Source: Blasia pusilla (taxonomy: Eukaryota; Marchantiophyta; Marchantiopsida; Blasiales). From it: 64,000 nucleotides of DNA. The stretch is from positions 42,160,001-42,224,000 of the forward strand of contig CM114271.1 of assembly GCA_050084515.1 (NCBI GenBank). Reading direction: 5' to 3'. Position 1 is the stretch's first letter, and every line of letters starts with the position of its first letter. Under the pieces are notes generated by a model. That model was not told where the DNA came from. It searched no databases and saw nothing but the letters and a program-made list of their open reading frames with translations. Shown one piece after another: positions 10,722-21,807 of the stretch. The position numbers and the translations under genes were made by a program.

Positions 10722-13700
10722 TCAAAGTGGTTTGTTTAAAATACTTCGAACTTCTTTGAGGAATAGAATTGGTTGGTGGACTCCTACTCCTACCTCCGAC
10801 TCTCTTAAAACTACCAGCAACACATAGTACATGTGTTTACAAGGGAAATACCTTTTGCCACTTGTCTCTCTTTGGACAAAGTCATCACATGAACATGTGG
10901 GAAAGCAACAGATGTGCACCACATACACCCCTGTGACACTTGAATTTACAGTGTTGTTCCTGACCCAATACATCCTTCCTATTCCATTGCCACTCAAGAC
11001 ATCTTTCATGGCGATGATCTCCATTTTTGCCTCCCGAGTTGATGCAATTCGCTTTGCTCTCTCCACCGTTGGCCTGCACATTCTGTTTCTCTTCACCCCA
11101 TTTCTAGACTCAAACAGAAATAATGGATTGAGATCATCCACCTTCTCCGGGTACATGTTGACATCAATCTTGGGTTGAATACGAAATGCGAAGGTCTCTG
11201 TAATGCGAACATGCTCCGAACTTCCCCCGTCTACGAGTCTGAAACCGGCACTTGTAAGATTGTCCACTTCGTCTTGAGTGTAGTTCGTACCTACGGCGAT
11301 GGGCCAAATCGTTGGGGTATTCCCGGGAGCTCCAATGGCAGCCGGATAAGACTTCTAGAAAGCGCAAGATTCATTTGGGCAGAAGTACTTCAATTGATCC
11401 CCGGTCCTCGTGAAACAATCAAAGGTTTTGAGTCCCCAAAACCGAGGCAGTGGTCGTCCAGTCCTTGTACAGTTCTATTTAGGAAAGTGCCGCATGCTCT
11501 CCTAATGCCATCAGATCCTGCCCTGCAGGTGGGTCCACGTCCTGGGTTGCTCCGAGATATATGCCACCGTTTTAGGTTGCAATCCACCTCCATTACCGGA
11601 ATCCCATATTGTTGAACCACCCCAGTGACAGGATGTTGCGAACTTCCAAGAACGGAGGGCTTTTGAAATAAAACATTCACTGATTTTGGAGAAGTAACTC
11701 CATCACGATTTGGGACGGGTCCGGGGTTCCCGAATACCTGGGCGGTGTAATTTCCTCATCCAAATCAATCACCGGATTCGTTCCTCGATGCTGCCTCTTC
11801 ACCTGCCTGAAGTCAAGATACTTATCTGGTCTCCACGAGTCTCGCTCGGACTGCTCTACCACCATCTGTATGGGACGTCTTGAAACCCGCCCACGAATAT
11901 CCCCACCAATGTATATGTCTTGCTCGAGTGGAGTTCCATCTACGCACCGGTTGAAGGCTTCCACATACATTTTTTCATCACCAGATCTCACAGCCGCCCT
12001 GACATAGAGCTCGTAGATCGACGGCCCCTTTCCTTTTGTTATGCCTTTTGTGAGGAAGATATGGGATGCTGTAGATTGTAGCATTGCTCTTGCCTGGTCT
12101 TGTTGGCATGCCTCCACAAGTGAAATTCGTTGGCATGCTTGTGACGACCTCTAGGAGGAATGAACACTTTCTGCTCCACTTGTGTTGGGGCAGAGGGCAT
12201 TTTCATGAACGTTCAATCCCTGCAACGACGGAAATGTTAGAAGGGAACGAAAATAACTCAAGAGTCAAAGAAATAAGCGACCTGTCGGAACCAGACGGGT
12301 TGCAGGCCCGAGGCATCCCATGAACGACTCTGCAACCCAACGGAAACCGACGTGTTGTAATCTTAAACCCACCTACTGCAACCTGTCGGAACCAGACGGG
12401 TTGCAAGCCCGAGGCATTCCATGAACGACTCTGCGACCCGTCGGGTCCCGACGTGTTGTAACCTTAAACCCACCTACTGCAACCTGTCGGAACCAGACGG
12501 GTTGCAAGCTCGAGGCATTCCATGAACAACTCTGCGACCCGTCGGGTCCCGACGTGTTGTAACCTTAAACCCACCTACTGCAACCCGTCGGAACCAGACG
12601 GGTTGCAAGGCCAAGGCATCCCATGAACGACTCTGTGATACGTCGGGTCCCGACGGGTTGCACACTCGGGTTGCACCAAAAAATCTGGATGCAATCCGTC
12701 GGTTTCCGTCGGGTTGCACACTCGGGCAACCCGTCGCATCCGACAGCTTGCTTGGTTTCTTGGGTTTGAAATCCATATAGTTCCCACGCTTCTCACCGTG
12801 AGCTACAACTTTACAAACAATTCTCAGCGTGAGCTTGACAAGACAAAATAGTGAACTCACCTGCCGCATGAAGTTTCCCCATTGTCTCATGCGTACAGTC
12901 CACCAACTCAACCAAGAGCACAACTCTTTGTACTTCCCCTCAATCGCATGCTTCCTCCACCACCCATGAAGTTCTTCCTGGCATTCCATGGCCTGCTTCA
13001 AGGTTTTGCTATCCTTGCAACGTTGGAGTAGAGTCACATGCTGTGTCCTCTTATTCTCCTTGATGCAAGATTTGGTGTACCGGTCACTGATCGTTGCCAA
13101 TGGAAAGCATCCGACCTTTCCTCTCCGGTTGAACCTCTCCACCCGAGAACACTTCCCGGATAGCAATCCACCCAGGTTGTGCATTGTCCGCCATGAACCC
13201 ATAAATTTCGGAGGTGGCCTTTTGTTTTCCTTCACCACCTCCAATAAGAGTAACCAACATATCTTCAAACCGCCAACGTCTTTCGCTTTACTTCACAGAC
13301 AAATATAGTTTTGAGTCCCTTCTCCACATGGTCATAAACGTGAGCAGCCATCGTCAACCATCCGTTCAGCACTCAGAGCAAATATCAAAGCTTACCCAGC
13401 TCCCGTAAAGATCTTCCCCTTCCCTCATTCGATCTATAAGATCGAGGCCACTCGACGGACCTGAGGTTGACATTTTTAAGACATAGATCCTGGATCCCTC
13501 GCCTCCTTGGCCCATGAAGCGCCATCTCTCGAATGAATGGAAATCTGGAGTTGGCCTTGATTCGCGATGGCATCCATTTCGGCCGTCTTTCCATCCGAAC
13601 TCGTGTTTGACGCAAACAAATTCGAAAGCATTCGGGATCAGCGAGAAATGCGAGATTTTCCCAGTTGTTTCTCCTCAACCGTGATCTCGCCTGTCTAGGG

Positions 13701-14859
13701 ATTTCAAGAAATTTTTCACAAATTTGTGATGCCGTTAGAGCTTGATCACTCCGGGCTTTGAACCCGGAGAGTTTTCAGAGACCTCGGCTACTTTCTTCGC
13801 CACATCCTCCTTGATGTGTCTTTGAATTGCATCGGTCACAGGATGAGTGTGGGAGCCAACATGAACTGCCAGCCTTGTATACTCTGACGTGGAGCCCAAG
13901 TCGTGGACAATGAAAAATATGTATGCATGACACGCTCCAACGCAGAAGGGCGATGCCTGACAATGAGGACATCGATGGCCTCCCGGCCGTATGGTGGCAC
14001 CGACCTCGTATGGAGTTTCTGCATTCTTGGGAGGGAATTGCGACGTATTGACTCGCCCGTTGCGCTCTAGATACAGGCATGCTGGACTTCTACACTACAA
14101 GGCTCCCACGCATTGGCGGCGGGAGATAATCCAAGGACCATTTGGAATTGAAGCACTGGTCCGTTGAAGCCTGCACCATCGATGACAATCAGACTTTCTG
14201 TCCATACCCTTCAGGCATCCTCCATCCTTCTTTTGAGCAGGAGCAGCAAGTGGAGGCAACTCAAAAATGCAATTACCATCGTACGTGGGCGGTAGCTTGT
14301 CGACGAGAATGTGCTTGAACATTTTCAAGGCCAGAGACGAAAGCAAACTATTGCCTGCTACTCGCAAGAGGAACGAGTAGGCGGATAGAGGGCCTGATTG
14401 GTGTCCGACAGATCCACTGAGGTTGATAACATCCGGAATCTCTTCAGGAAGAACAACATTGTTACGAGCATGTGAAGTTGGAGTCGAAGCCGGATATGCA
14501 GAGCTTGGAGTTGCAAACGTAGAGCTCGGAGCACTAGGAAATTCTAGACCATCTACTTGGGAAACAGACCAATTCAGGGGCAGGCCGTAAACTATGTATT
14601 GACCATTTGCTAGAGGTAGGAGATTCCATACTTTACGGTCTGAGGTCACTGGCTGGACCGTCTCACCTATTATGTCTTCCGTACCGTCCACCCTAACATC
14701 TTTGGATACAAAGATGGTTCCAATTTGGAGAAGAAATCGAAGACAGAAAATTTTCATCCTTTGCTATGAAAGACTCACGAGCTTGGGGTCGAATGATTTA
14801 CGATTGAGGAAGGGTCTGCCAGGATGAGCGCCACAAGTGAGCTTAACATAATTATCCAT
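10722..14859 (-). pseudogene. DDE transposase with SWIM zinc finger, A copy
   Basis: This is the longest surviving copy. Exon 1 starts at ATG 14859 (MDNYVKLTCG) and ends at a GTGAGT donor near 14783. Later exons encode a long N-terminal region, then a zinc site with CPHC...C...CHAY and a GSHTHP (HxH) end, as in WRKY/GCM1-type fingers of plant transposases. An RNase H-like core follows, with a probable first Asp in WVSFD, a second in FMADNAQPGWIAI, and a FHW--S block after it in a shifted frame. An intron rich in palindromes (about 12.76-12.27 kb) separates this from the last part, which ends in a SWIM finger (CSC...CKH, about 10.86 kb). Several frameshifts (near 14.2, 14.05, 13.7 and 13.1 kb) break the gene. 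The stop TAG at 11355-11357 is shared with copy B. Confidence 0.72.
12270..12765. repeat. Palindrome cluster in a transposase intron of element A
   Basis: About eight palindromes occur, including a 117-bp unit repeated three times (about 12.36, 12.47 and 12.58 kb). Many copies here are imperfect (GTCGGAACCAGACGGG) or have shifted arms (CGACCCGTCGG...CCGACGTGTTG). They are spliced out of the transposase gene. Confidence 0.9.
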
Positions 14860-15059
14860 TCCAAGAAGATTCCAATGGGAGGAGACGAGAATGAGAATGA
14901 GAATGAGAATTTTTAATTTATAGTGAATAGGAAAATGATACTTCGATGATTTTTCTTGACAAGATGAATTCGGTGGGTGACATTTGCGACACAATGGATC
15001 CATTCAGAACACATTCAATTCTGTTGCAATATGTTACCGGATTTGGGAAGCAGAGGGTT

Positions 15060-15665
15060 GCGCATCACACTTGGAACTCGTCGGAGTCCTGGTAACTCAA
15101 AAATTACCCGAAGCTAACCGAAGCCTGCAACCCGTCGGCTTCGGACGGGTTGCACGCTTCTGCCAAACATTGTCAAAGCGAGCAACCCGTCGCTCTCCGA
15201 TGAGTTGCTCGGATACCGCTCCTTCTTGCCCGAAGATGCCCGAGGCGTGCAAACCGTCTGTTCCCGACAAGTTCCGCGGGTGCCTCACCTATTTGCCCAA
15301 AGACGGCGAGGCGTGCAACCCGTCGCCCTCCAATGGGTTGCGCAAGGGCCTCGCCTTGTGGTGCAGCCACCCGAACTCCGACGACTTGCACGGGAAGCCC
15401 GCATTCTTAACCCTTGATGAGGGAAGCGTGCAACCCAACGGTCTCCGACGGATTGCCCAAGATATGTCCCGTTCCCGTCCCAAACACGGCGGAGGCGCGC
15501 AACATGTCGGTCTCCGACGGGTTGCGCGGGTACCTCGCGTTCTTTTCCAAAGACGATGGAGGCGCTCAACCCGTCGGTCTCTGACGGGTTGCTCGCGCAC
15601 GTGGCGACGTACCCAGGATGGCGGAGGCGCGCAACCTGTCGGACTCCGACGGGTTGCCATTTTTC
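15060..15665. promoter_or_regulatory. Divergent promoter of element A filled with about ten palindromes
   Basis: The region lies between the divergent transposase (minus, from 14859) and ParB-methyltransferase (plus, from 16047) genes. Palindromes start at about 15070, 15127, 15180, 15248, 15316, 15364, 15429, 15499, 15567 and 15630, about every 50-70 bp. The spacer is GC-rich. This placement, in both copies, is what one expects of operator or parS-like sites for an element-encoded protein; that role is an inference. Confidence 0.8.
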
Positions 15666-15746
15666 ACGTCCGGACTTCCGTAACCTCCGGCACGTCGCCG
15701 TCGAAAGGACGACGGGACCCAACGGTCAGCCCAACGGCTAGAAAAG

Positions 15747-15754
15747 TATAAATA
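15747..15754 (+). promoter_or_regulatory. TATA box of the ParB-methyltransferase gene, A copy
   Basis: TATAAATA lies 293 bp before the start codon at 16047 and just downstream of the palindrome cluster. The same TATA box is present in element B at 23582-23575. Confidence 0.65.
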
Positions 15755-17175
15755 GGGCAGAAATCGCTCATTTCCGGTTTCTCATTTCGCGATCTTCATT
15801 CCTCACTCTCCCGCGCAGCAGTTGATCAGATACGAAGGGGCGTTTCACACGGTGACACATCGCGAGTCGATAGGAGGGAACGAGAGCAAGACGATTCGAC
15901 CAAACGACAGCGAGACGGTTCGACTGAACGATCGCAGGACGATTCGAGCTACCCATCAAGGCGATTCGAGCTCCCCATCTTGACATCAGCAAGGCGATTG
16001 ATCAAGGGATTCGTCATGGACATAGGTGGAGGCATTTCCGGAAAAAATGACGAGGAAAAAATCACAAGCCAACAAGTCTGGGAGCTTCACCCCGAAGTCC
16101 ATTAGGACTCCTGCTTCAGCATCTCCTGGGCCTCGTTCGGCGAATGAAATTAGGCAGCAGGAAATCGAGGAGCGGGAAAGGGAAGCGGAGATGCACAACC
16201 AAGTGCTTCTTGCGAGACGTGTTCAAGAGGCGCTAGATAAAGAGAACGCAGAGGCTGAGACATCGCAGGCCTTGAAGAAGTGATAGCCATTGACGATAGT
16301 CCTGCCCGTCCAACCGCAAGTGTTGAGATGCGGGAAATGTCCCCCATGAAGTCCGGGGACACAATCAACATAGTGGAAACGCCAGAAGTTGAAATCGATG
16401 ACGACGAGGTCATGAGGACCGCCAGCGTGGAGATGGTGGACATGGCCGAAGAAGCCGGAGAGCGGTCATTCTCGACTCCAAGCCCGGCGGAGGACATCGA
16501 CCTCTATCGGATCAACGAGTTCCCAGTCGATTTGCCAGCTTCTGTCTCAGACAAGTTAGCTGGTCAAGAAACCGACCCCATTTTTGAGCGGGTAAGAGAG
16601 GATATGGGTTTTTTGAATTATGTGAATTGCAATTCATTGGAAATTCAGTGTAGCTTATTCATCTTGTCCCGATTTTGACAGGTGGTAAAGCAGATGGCAC
16701 TCATGGAGGGCCACAACGCCCCGAGGATTCCACTCTGCCGATTGCGGACAATGGAATACGTCCGTGAAATTGAGTCCGATGAGGACATCGCGAAGCTTAA
16801 ACAATCAGCGGCGACAACATCCTACGTCGACAGATTTCCTCCCTTCTATGTTCAGCCTTACGACGAGCATGGAACCCAAGCTCTGGTTACGGAGGAGGAC
16901 TTGGAAAAGCTCGACACATTCTGGAGGATGCGAGACCAGGATTTCAGAAGGCAAGTTGAGGGCACGGAATTCAGCTGGATGAGGAATCTGCATTTCTTCA
17001 TCTGGGATGGAAATCACAGGTTCATGGCGTGGACCAAGTTTGCGGAGGAGTGGACCAACTCATTGGAGGCACATTTCTGCGTGAAGGTAGTGGTCCTTCA
17101 CCCATTCCCTCATCACATGGCGACGGTGGAGATGGCAATGCATGCCATCAACACGTGAGTATCTTTAACACTTAC

Positions 17176-17705
17176 GCAACTCGTCGGACTCCGACCAGTT
17201 GCTCGATTGATGAATGGGTTAGGTTTGTTTTTGCCGAAAGCAACTCGTCGGACTCCGACGGGTTGCTCGACTCCACGCTTTTTGGATGTTTTTTTAAGAA
17301 TGCAACTCGTTGGACTCCGACTAGTTGTTCGATTGACCACAGATTTAATTAGTTTTTGGCCCAAAGCAAACCGTCAGAGGGTTGCTCGACTTGCCGCCTT
17401 GTCAGGATGTTTTTTGAAGAATGCAACTCGTCGGACTCCGACGAGTTGTTCGATTGACTGCAGGTTTAGAAGGTTTTTTCCCCAAAGCAACTCGTCGAAG
17501 TCCAATGGGTTGCTTGCCTCAAAACTGTTTTTGGCCGATATCAACCCGTCGGAGTCCGACGGGTTGCATTCGGAAGTTAGTTCCCCAAATTTCGCGTCAA
17601 ATTGCAAGTTTACATTCAACTACGCAATCTGTCGAACTCCGACGGGTTGCTATGTTCACGTTAATATGTTCAGTTGCACAACCCGTCGGAGTCCGACGGG
17701 TTGAA
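17176..17705. repeat. Palindrome array in intron 1 of the A gene
   Basis: Nine palindromes start at about 17176, 17241, 17302, 17366, 17423, 17489, 17542, 17625 and 17679, a mean spacing of about 63 bp. The units at 17542 and 17679 are perfect (arms AACCCGTCGGA and TCCGACGGGTT around one base). The unit at 17423 is perfect with arms AACTCGTCGGA and TCCGACGAGTT. Confidence 0.93.
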
Positions 17706-19299
17706 ACCAGGCATTAGCAAATCTGAATGCAATCCTCCGGGTGTGTCCGATCCAGTGATCTCGCACGGGCTACGCGAATGGTCATTCTGGGACGCATTTC
17801 GGGTTATCGGGAAGTCCGTGGTGGACGGTCTGCAAGCGGAGCTCAGAAGATTAGAGCCCATCCCGGATGAAGCAAACCTTGAAAGTTCTGGGGATTTCGA
17901 GGTTTGGCTCGACGACATCCGGGACAAGCCAACCAAAAACCCATGATTCAAGACCATGTTCAAGGTTTGCGTCCTCCCTCAAGCAGAGCTTGAAAAAGAA
18001 GTAGAGGGGAACAAACGGGATCAAGCCAAGAAGAAGCGAGATCTACAAGAGCAGACGGCCGATTCTGTTTGACTAAAAGCTGCCCAACGGATGGTCTTCA
18101 AGTACCTCGTCCAGTGTAAGAATGCAGGTACGTGGGGAAAATTACCGGTAGCCTTGAAATTGTGGGCTTCGCCGCCGGATGCAGAGGCATTCTCCATGTA
18201 CGACATGGAGATGGGATAGCACATGTCCGATTGGGAGGTGGAGAATTGCCCCATTTGGCTCGACTTCAACGACCCTGAAGACATCACCGATAAGAATTTA
18301 CGAGTGCTTCATGATGCAATGGCCTCAGGACAAGACGACATCCCCAATTTTTTCCAGCCTGAAGACTTCTTTGGCGGAGATGCAGAAGAGCAGGCCCACG
18401 AGACAGCTGAGTTGGCTTCCAAGGTCCGCACAACCAAAGACAAATCCACAGCGGGTCTCAAAGGCAAGGCGAGGGGAGGCAAAAATTCAGAGGCGGAGTC
18501 TTCCCAAAGAGAGGCTAAAGATTCAAGGCCAGAGGCGGAATCGTCCAGGCGAGCGGGGAGAGAGGGTTGGACCAGGTCCTCGGCAAAAAAAACCCCACCA
18601 GAGTCTGAGGTCATAGAGACCCCGACAAGCCGTCCGCAGACTAGGGAGAAGCGGAAGCGAGAGGTGCCAAGGTTGTCCCAAGGAGAATACAGTCCATCAT
18701 CCTTGGGAAGACATAGAGAAACAACGACCCGGACAAGCGTCCTCCTTCAGTTCACTCCTTTACTGGATGAGCTGAAGAGCTTCAGTTCTCAATCGTCAAC
18801 ACTAGCAATTGATAAATTGGCAATGCTGAGACGGAAGCTCCAACGAAACGGGCACGCTGCCTGGACGGTGAATGGAGTGGTCGAAGAGGTTGCGGTGGAT
18901 CTCTTGATCGCCGATCTGCCCTCGGGGTTGCGACTTTGGGGCAAGAATCCATCGGACGAGGTACCTCAGTGGAATGTGCCGCTCTTCTTATGACCAGATT
19001 GCGCTATTGTTCTCCTTTGCACACGCCTATCTGAGTGACAGGGGCTGCTTCTTGGTGTTGACTGGAGGGAGCGAGGACGAGCTCTTCAACCTCCAGTGCA
19101 TCAAGAGGTCGCTAAAGTGGAGGACGGCGCAATCGTGGATCATAAAAAATGAGTACCCACTCCGATCCGCGACGAGTCAGATTCGGGTAAAGCTCAATTC
19201 CTGTACTATAATTTCAATTATATTTTCATGATGTGTATAATGAGTTTTCATCTCCGTTGAGTGAGTATAATGAGTGTCAATCTCCGTTTTTTTTGTCTG

Positions 19300-19690
19300 T
19301 GAGCAACCCGTCGGAAGGCGACGGGTTGTTGGCTTAGCGCAGCCCATGCTCGACTAAGAGCAACCCGTCGGTTTCCGACGGGTTGCATCTCTCCCACATA
19401 CATAGGGAAAACCGCGGTGTACCTGCAACCCGTCGGAACCCGACGGGTTGCAGTTGCTTTTGGTTTTTCCCAATTGCTTTTGGTTTTTGGATGCAACCCG
19501 TCTAATAGCGACGGGTTGCTCTCAGGCAAGCATGGGCTGCTCTAGGCCAGCAACCCGTCGCCTTCCGACGGGTTGCTCACGGACAAAAACAACGGAGCCC
19601 GACGGGTTGTTTTAGTCCCTGACCAACCCGTCGGAAGGCGACGGGTTGGTCCGGGACAAAACAACCCGTCGGACTCCGATAGGTTGATCC
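19300..19690. repeat. Palindrome array in intron 2 of the A gene
   Basis: About seven palindromes start at about 19303, 19361, 19424, 19493, 19551, 19593 and 19624, plus one at 19660. The arms are constant (CAACCCGTCG and CGACGGGTTG) while the five central bases differ: GAAGG, GTTTC, GAACC, AATAG, CCTTC. This shows that the arms, not the centre, are the conserved part. Confidence 0.92.
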
Positions 19691-20262
19691 AAAGTCAGTA
19701 ATTGAAAATGTCCTCAAGCCGACTTCTTTAGTTGCTGACATTGTTTCCAACGTGCTGATTTACAGATGGACCACTCCTACGTGTACTGCTTCGTTCGGCC
19801 GGAGCACAATTTCTAGGTGTTCAAGATCTAGGATCTTGTGGATCCATGCTCAGATGGGTACAACTTAGATAGTTTGTACAATTCCCCCCCGGGAATTTAC
19901 ATGCAAGACAGTACCCCACTTCTGGGAGGAAGGGAAAAGTCGCCAGCCCTGATGCAAACGCTCATCGAGCTCTGCTCAAGGCCGGGTGACTTGGTGTTCG
20001 ACTTAGTGGGACTTTCAGGGGCAAGTATCAAAGGCGCCTGGCAAAGTGGCAGGAACATTCTCGCCTCGAGGAAGGCAGAATCTGTTTGACCTTTGCAAGG
20101 AGGCAAAGGCGAATCTGAAAGGCTCGTTGGGGCACAACTCTCCACCAAAGCCGAGAGCTCGGTTTCCGGACCCATCCTTGGTAGTGACTCCATCGTCACT
20201 TCCAACAATTCCAAAAGGAGGGCAAGGCCGAAAGTAATTTTGCAAGGCTCGGACGATGACGA

Positions 20263-20754
20263 GTGAGTTCAAAGAACTCAACGACCAAAGCTTGACTTTG
20301 CAAACATTTGGAGTAGGGAGTTTTTTGATGATGAGGCAAAAGATTTCATAGAATAGATCAAATGTCTGATTCGAGCTTTTTCGGATGATATAAAGCAGAA
20401 GATTTTTTCGAACGATGGTGGTTCTTGTAAAAGTTTGCTGAACATTTTTTGTCTTTTCAAATGTGATCGTCTATGTACTCCACGGACTTCTATTTTGCAA
20501 CCCGTCGGATTTCTCCTGCTTGCAACTTTTCACTTTTGACCACTTGCAACCGTCGGATTTTCTTTTGCAACTTTTCACTTTTGACCATCGCACCTTTTTA
20601 CCACTTCCAGGCAACCTATTGGATTCTGACAGGTTGCCTAATCGGACTCTTTCCCTGTTGGTCCAACTTAAGAGGCAGTATGGCGGGCTTCTTCCCTTGG
20701 CACCTTCCCCTCAACTCGTAAAGGCAGGCTTAGGCTTCTTTTCTTCTCTCAGAC
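20263..20754 (+). other. Element A spacer after the methyltransferase exons
   Basis: The segment starts with a GTGAGT donor. A possible last exon ending DDEAKDFIE lies at about 20305-20355 (compare FDDEAKEFIE in B), but the acceptor AG of B is changed to AA here. Decayed palindromes follow at about 20500, 20545 and 20610. Confidence 0.5.
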
Positions 20755-21075
20755 ATGTTGGATTCCTACTACCTGTGCGATTGCCATAATGGTATTACCG
20801 GGGACGGAGCAGATATTGATACTGGATGGGTGTCACATTGTAGAGCGTACAAGGTATACTGCCGAGGAAGGCGGTGGGACTCGAATCATGTTACATGGGA
20901 CCGTTATGGTGTACCTAGGGGGGGGCCAAGGCTCTCGAATTCGCCAACATTTTCGATCCCCGTCTACAATCGGCCAGAGGAGCCACTTGTATCCCAGGAC
21001 ATTCCTTTGGTAGTGTCACCGAGGAGAGTTAGGAGTAAATTTGTAGATGACGAGGCTGAAGAAATCATAGACTAG
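20755..21075 (+). CDS. Conserved small element-encoded protein (ORF2), A copy
   Basis: The 106-codon frame begins at an ATG (20755) and is a close match to B's frame at 6076-5777, differing mainly at single residues. It has a Cys pair (CDC), a DTGWVSHCRAYK block, CRGRRWDSN, a Pro-rich middle, and the acidic end FVDDEAEEIID. I know no family with these features. Conservation of frame and of the tail between two copies that otherwise carry stops and frameshifts argues that it is a real exon. It may be a third gene of the element or an alternative 3' exon of the methyltransferase gene. Confidence 0.55.
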   Translation: MLDSYYLCDCHNGITGDGADIDTGWVSHCRAYKVYCRGRRWDSNHVTWDRYGVPRGGPRLSNSPTFSIPVYNRPEEPLVSQDIPLVVSPRRVRSKFVDDEAEEIID

Positions 21076-21570
21076 GTCAAATGTACATTTCCGAGGTTCC
21101 TTCGGAGGTAATAAAGGACGAGATTTTTTCAACCCATAATGGTGTTTGTAAAAGTTTGCTGGAATATTTTTTTGGACTTGTGGATTGTGTTCTTTTAGCT
21201 ACTCAGAATTACAATTCTGCAACCCGTATGATTCCAACGGGTTGCAACTGTTTGCTTTTTGCCCACTGCAACTTTTTTACCATTTCAGGCAAGTCAGCCG
21301 GATTCCAACAGTTGATCGCTTGAGTGATCGGACTCTATCCCGGTGAGACCAACTTCTGACGCATTGTGGTGGGCTTCTTAACTTTTGGCTCGTTCCCCTA
21401 CATTCGTCAAACCAGTTGTAGGCTTCTTCTCTGGTCTAAGATGTGCAGGATTCCTACTACCTGTCGGATTGCCATTTCGGATTCCCAGCCTGTTAGATCG
21501 TCGTGGGTGCAGGGTGGAAGAAAATCACTTCTAAAAATCTTTCCTTTCTTTTGGTGAGCTTTCTTACGGG

Positions 21571-21807
21571 TTGGGAGGGGTGCAGTTTCTAGGTTTCTCA
21601 GCCTTAGGATCTTATGTGTTCACATTTCACAAAGTTGGTCTTGAGCAGACACTATTCATAACCAACAGAAAGTTGGTTATGGGGCAATTTAGGGGAGGCC
21701 ATGATCTGAGGCAAAATCCTCGCAAAAAGAGAGGTTGGCATCCGGGTGGTCCTCCAACAAAAATACCAAGGGCACTGCTTTTTGTTGACCGAGACAAGGA
21801 ATGTTAA
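21571..21807 (+). other. Possible basic exon at the right end of element A
   Basis: An open frame follows a CTCAG or CCTTAG acceptor-like site and ends RGHxLRQNPRKK-type basic residues, then RALLFVDRDKEC and a stop. It has a Gly/Pro/Lys-rich patch (GWHPGGPPTK). Element B keeps the flanks (TTTCACAAAGTTGGTCTT and GGTCCTCCAACAAAAATA) but the middle differs, so coding status is uncertain. Confidence 0.3.

Larger units (their letters stand above)
16047..20262 (+). pseudogene. ParB-like domain fused to beta-class methyltransferase fold, A copy
   Basis: The start MTRKKSQANK is shared with B. Exon 1 (16047-16591) encodes a Glu/Arg-rich coiled coil (EEREREAEMH), then an acidic linker. Exon 2 (16682-17154) is ParB/Srx-like: IPLCRLRTMEYVREI, a stretch of helices, then FFIWDGNHRFMAW, which matches the DGNHR box of ParB N-terminal domains, and a final HHMATVEMAMHA helix. 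Intron 1 holds nine palindromes. The next exon (about 17718-19186) encodes a helical region, a Ser/Arg-rich charged linker and motif IV-like LLIADLPSG, then FLVLTGGSEDELFN. Intron 2 holds palindromes. The last exon (19766-20262) has motif X (ALMQTLIEL) and motif I (DLVFDLVGLSGAS). Lesions: an out-of-frame deletion of about 85 bp in exon 1, a stop near 17944, a stop near 18219, a frameshift near 18990, a stop near 19815, and loss of the exons matching 9.09-9.57 kb of B. Confidence 0.78.

Noticed and set aside
15060-15665. Regularly spaced palindromic repeats look like a CRISPR array
   Set aside because: Repeats and spacers vary in sequence, they lie in spliced introns and a promoter of eukaryotic genes, and no cas gene is present.
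20755-21075. ORF2 as a known retroviral-type protease because of DTG
   Set aside because: DTG is followed by WVSHC rather than the hydrophobic pattern of retropepsins, and no second flap or GRD-type motif follows.
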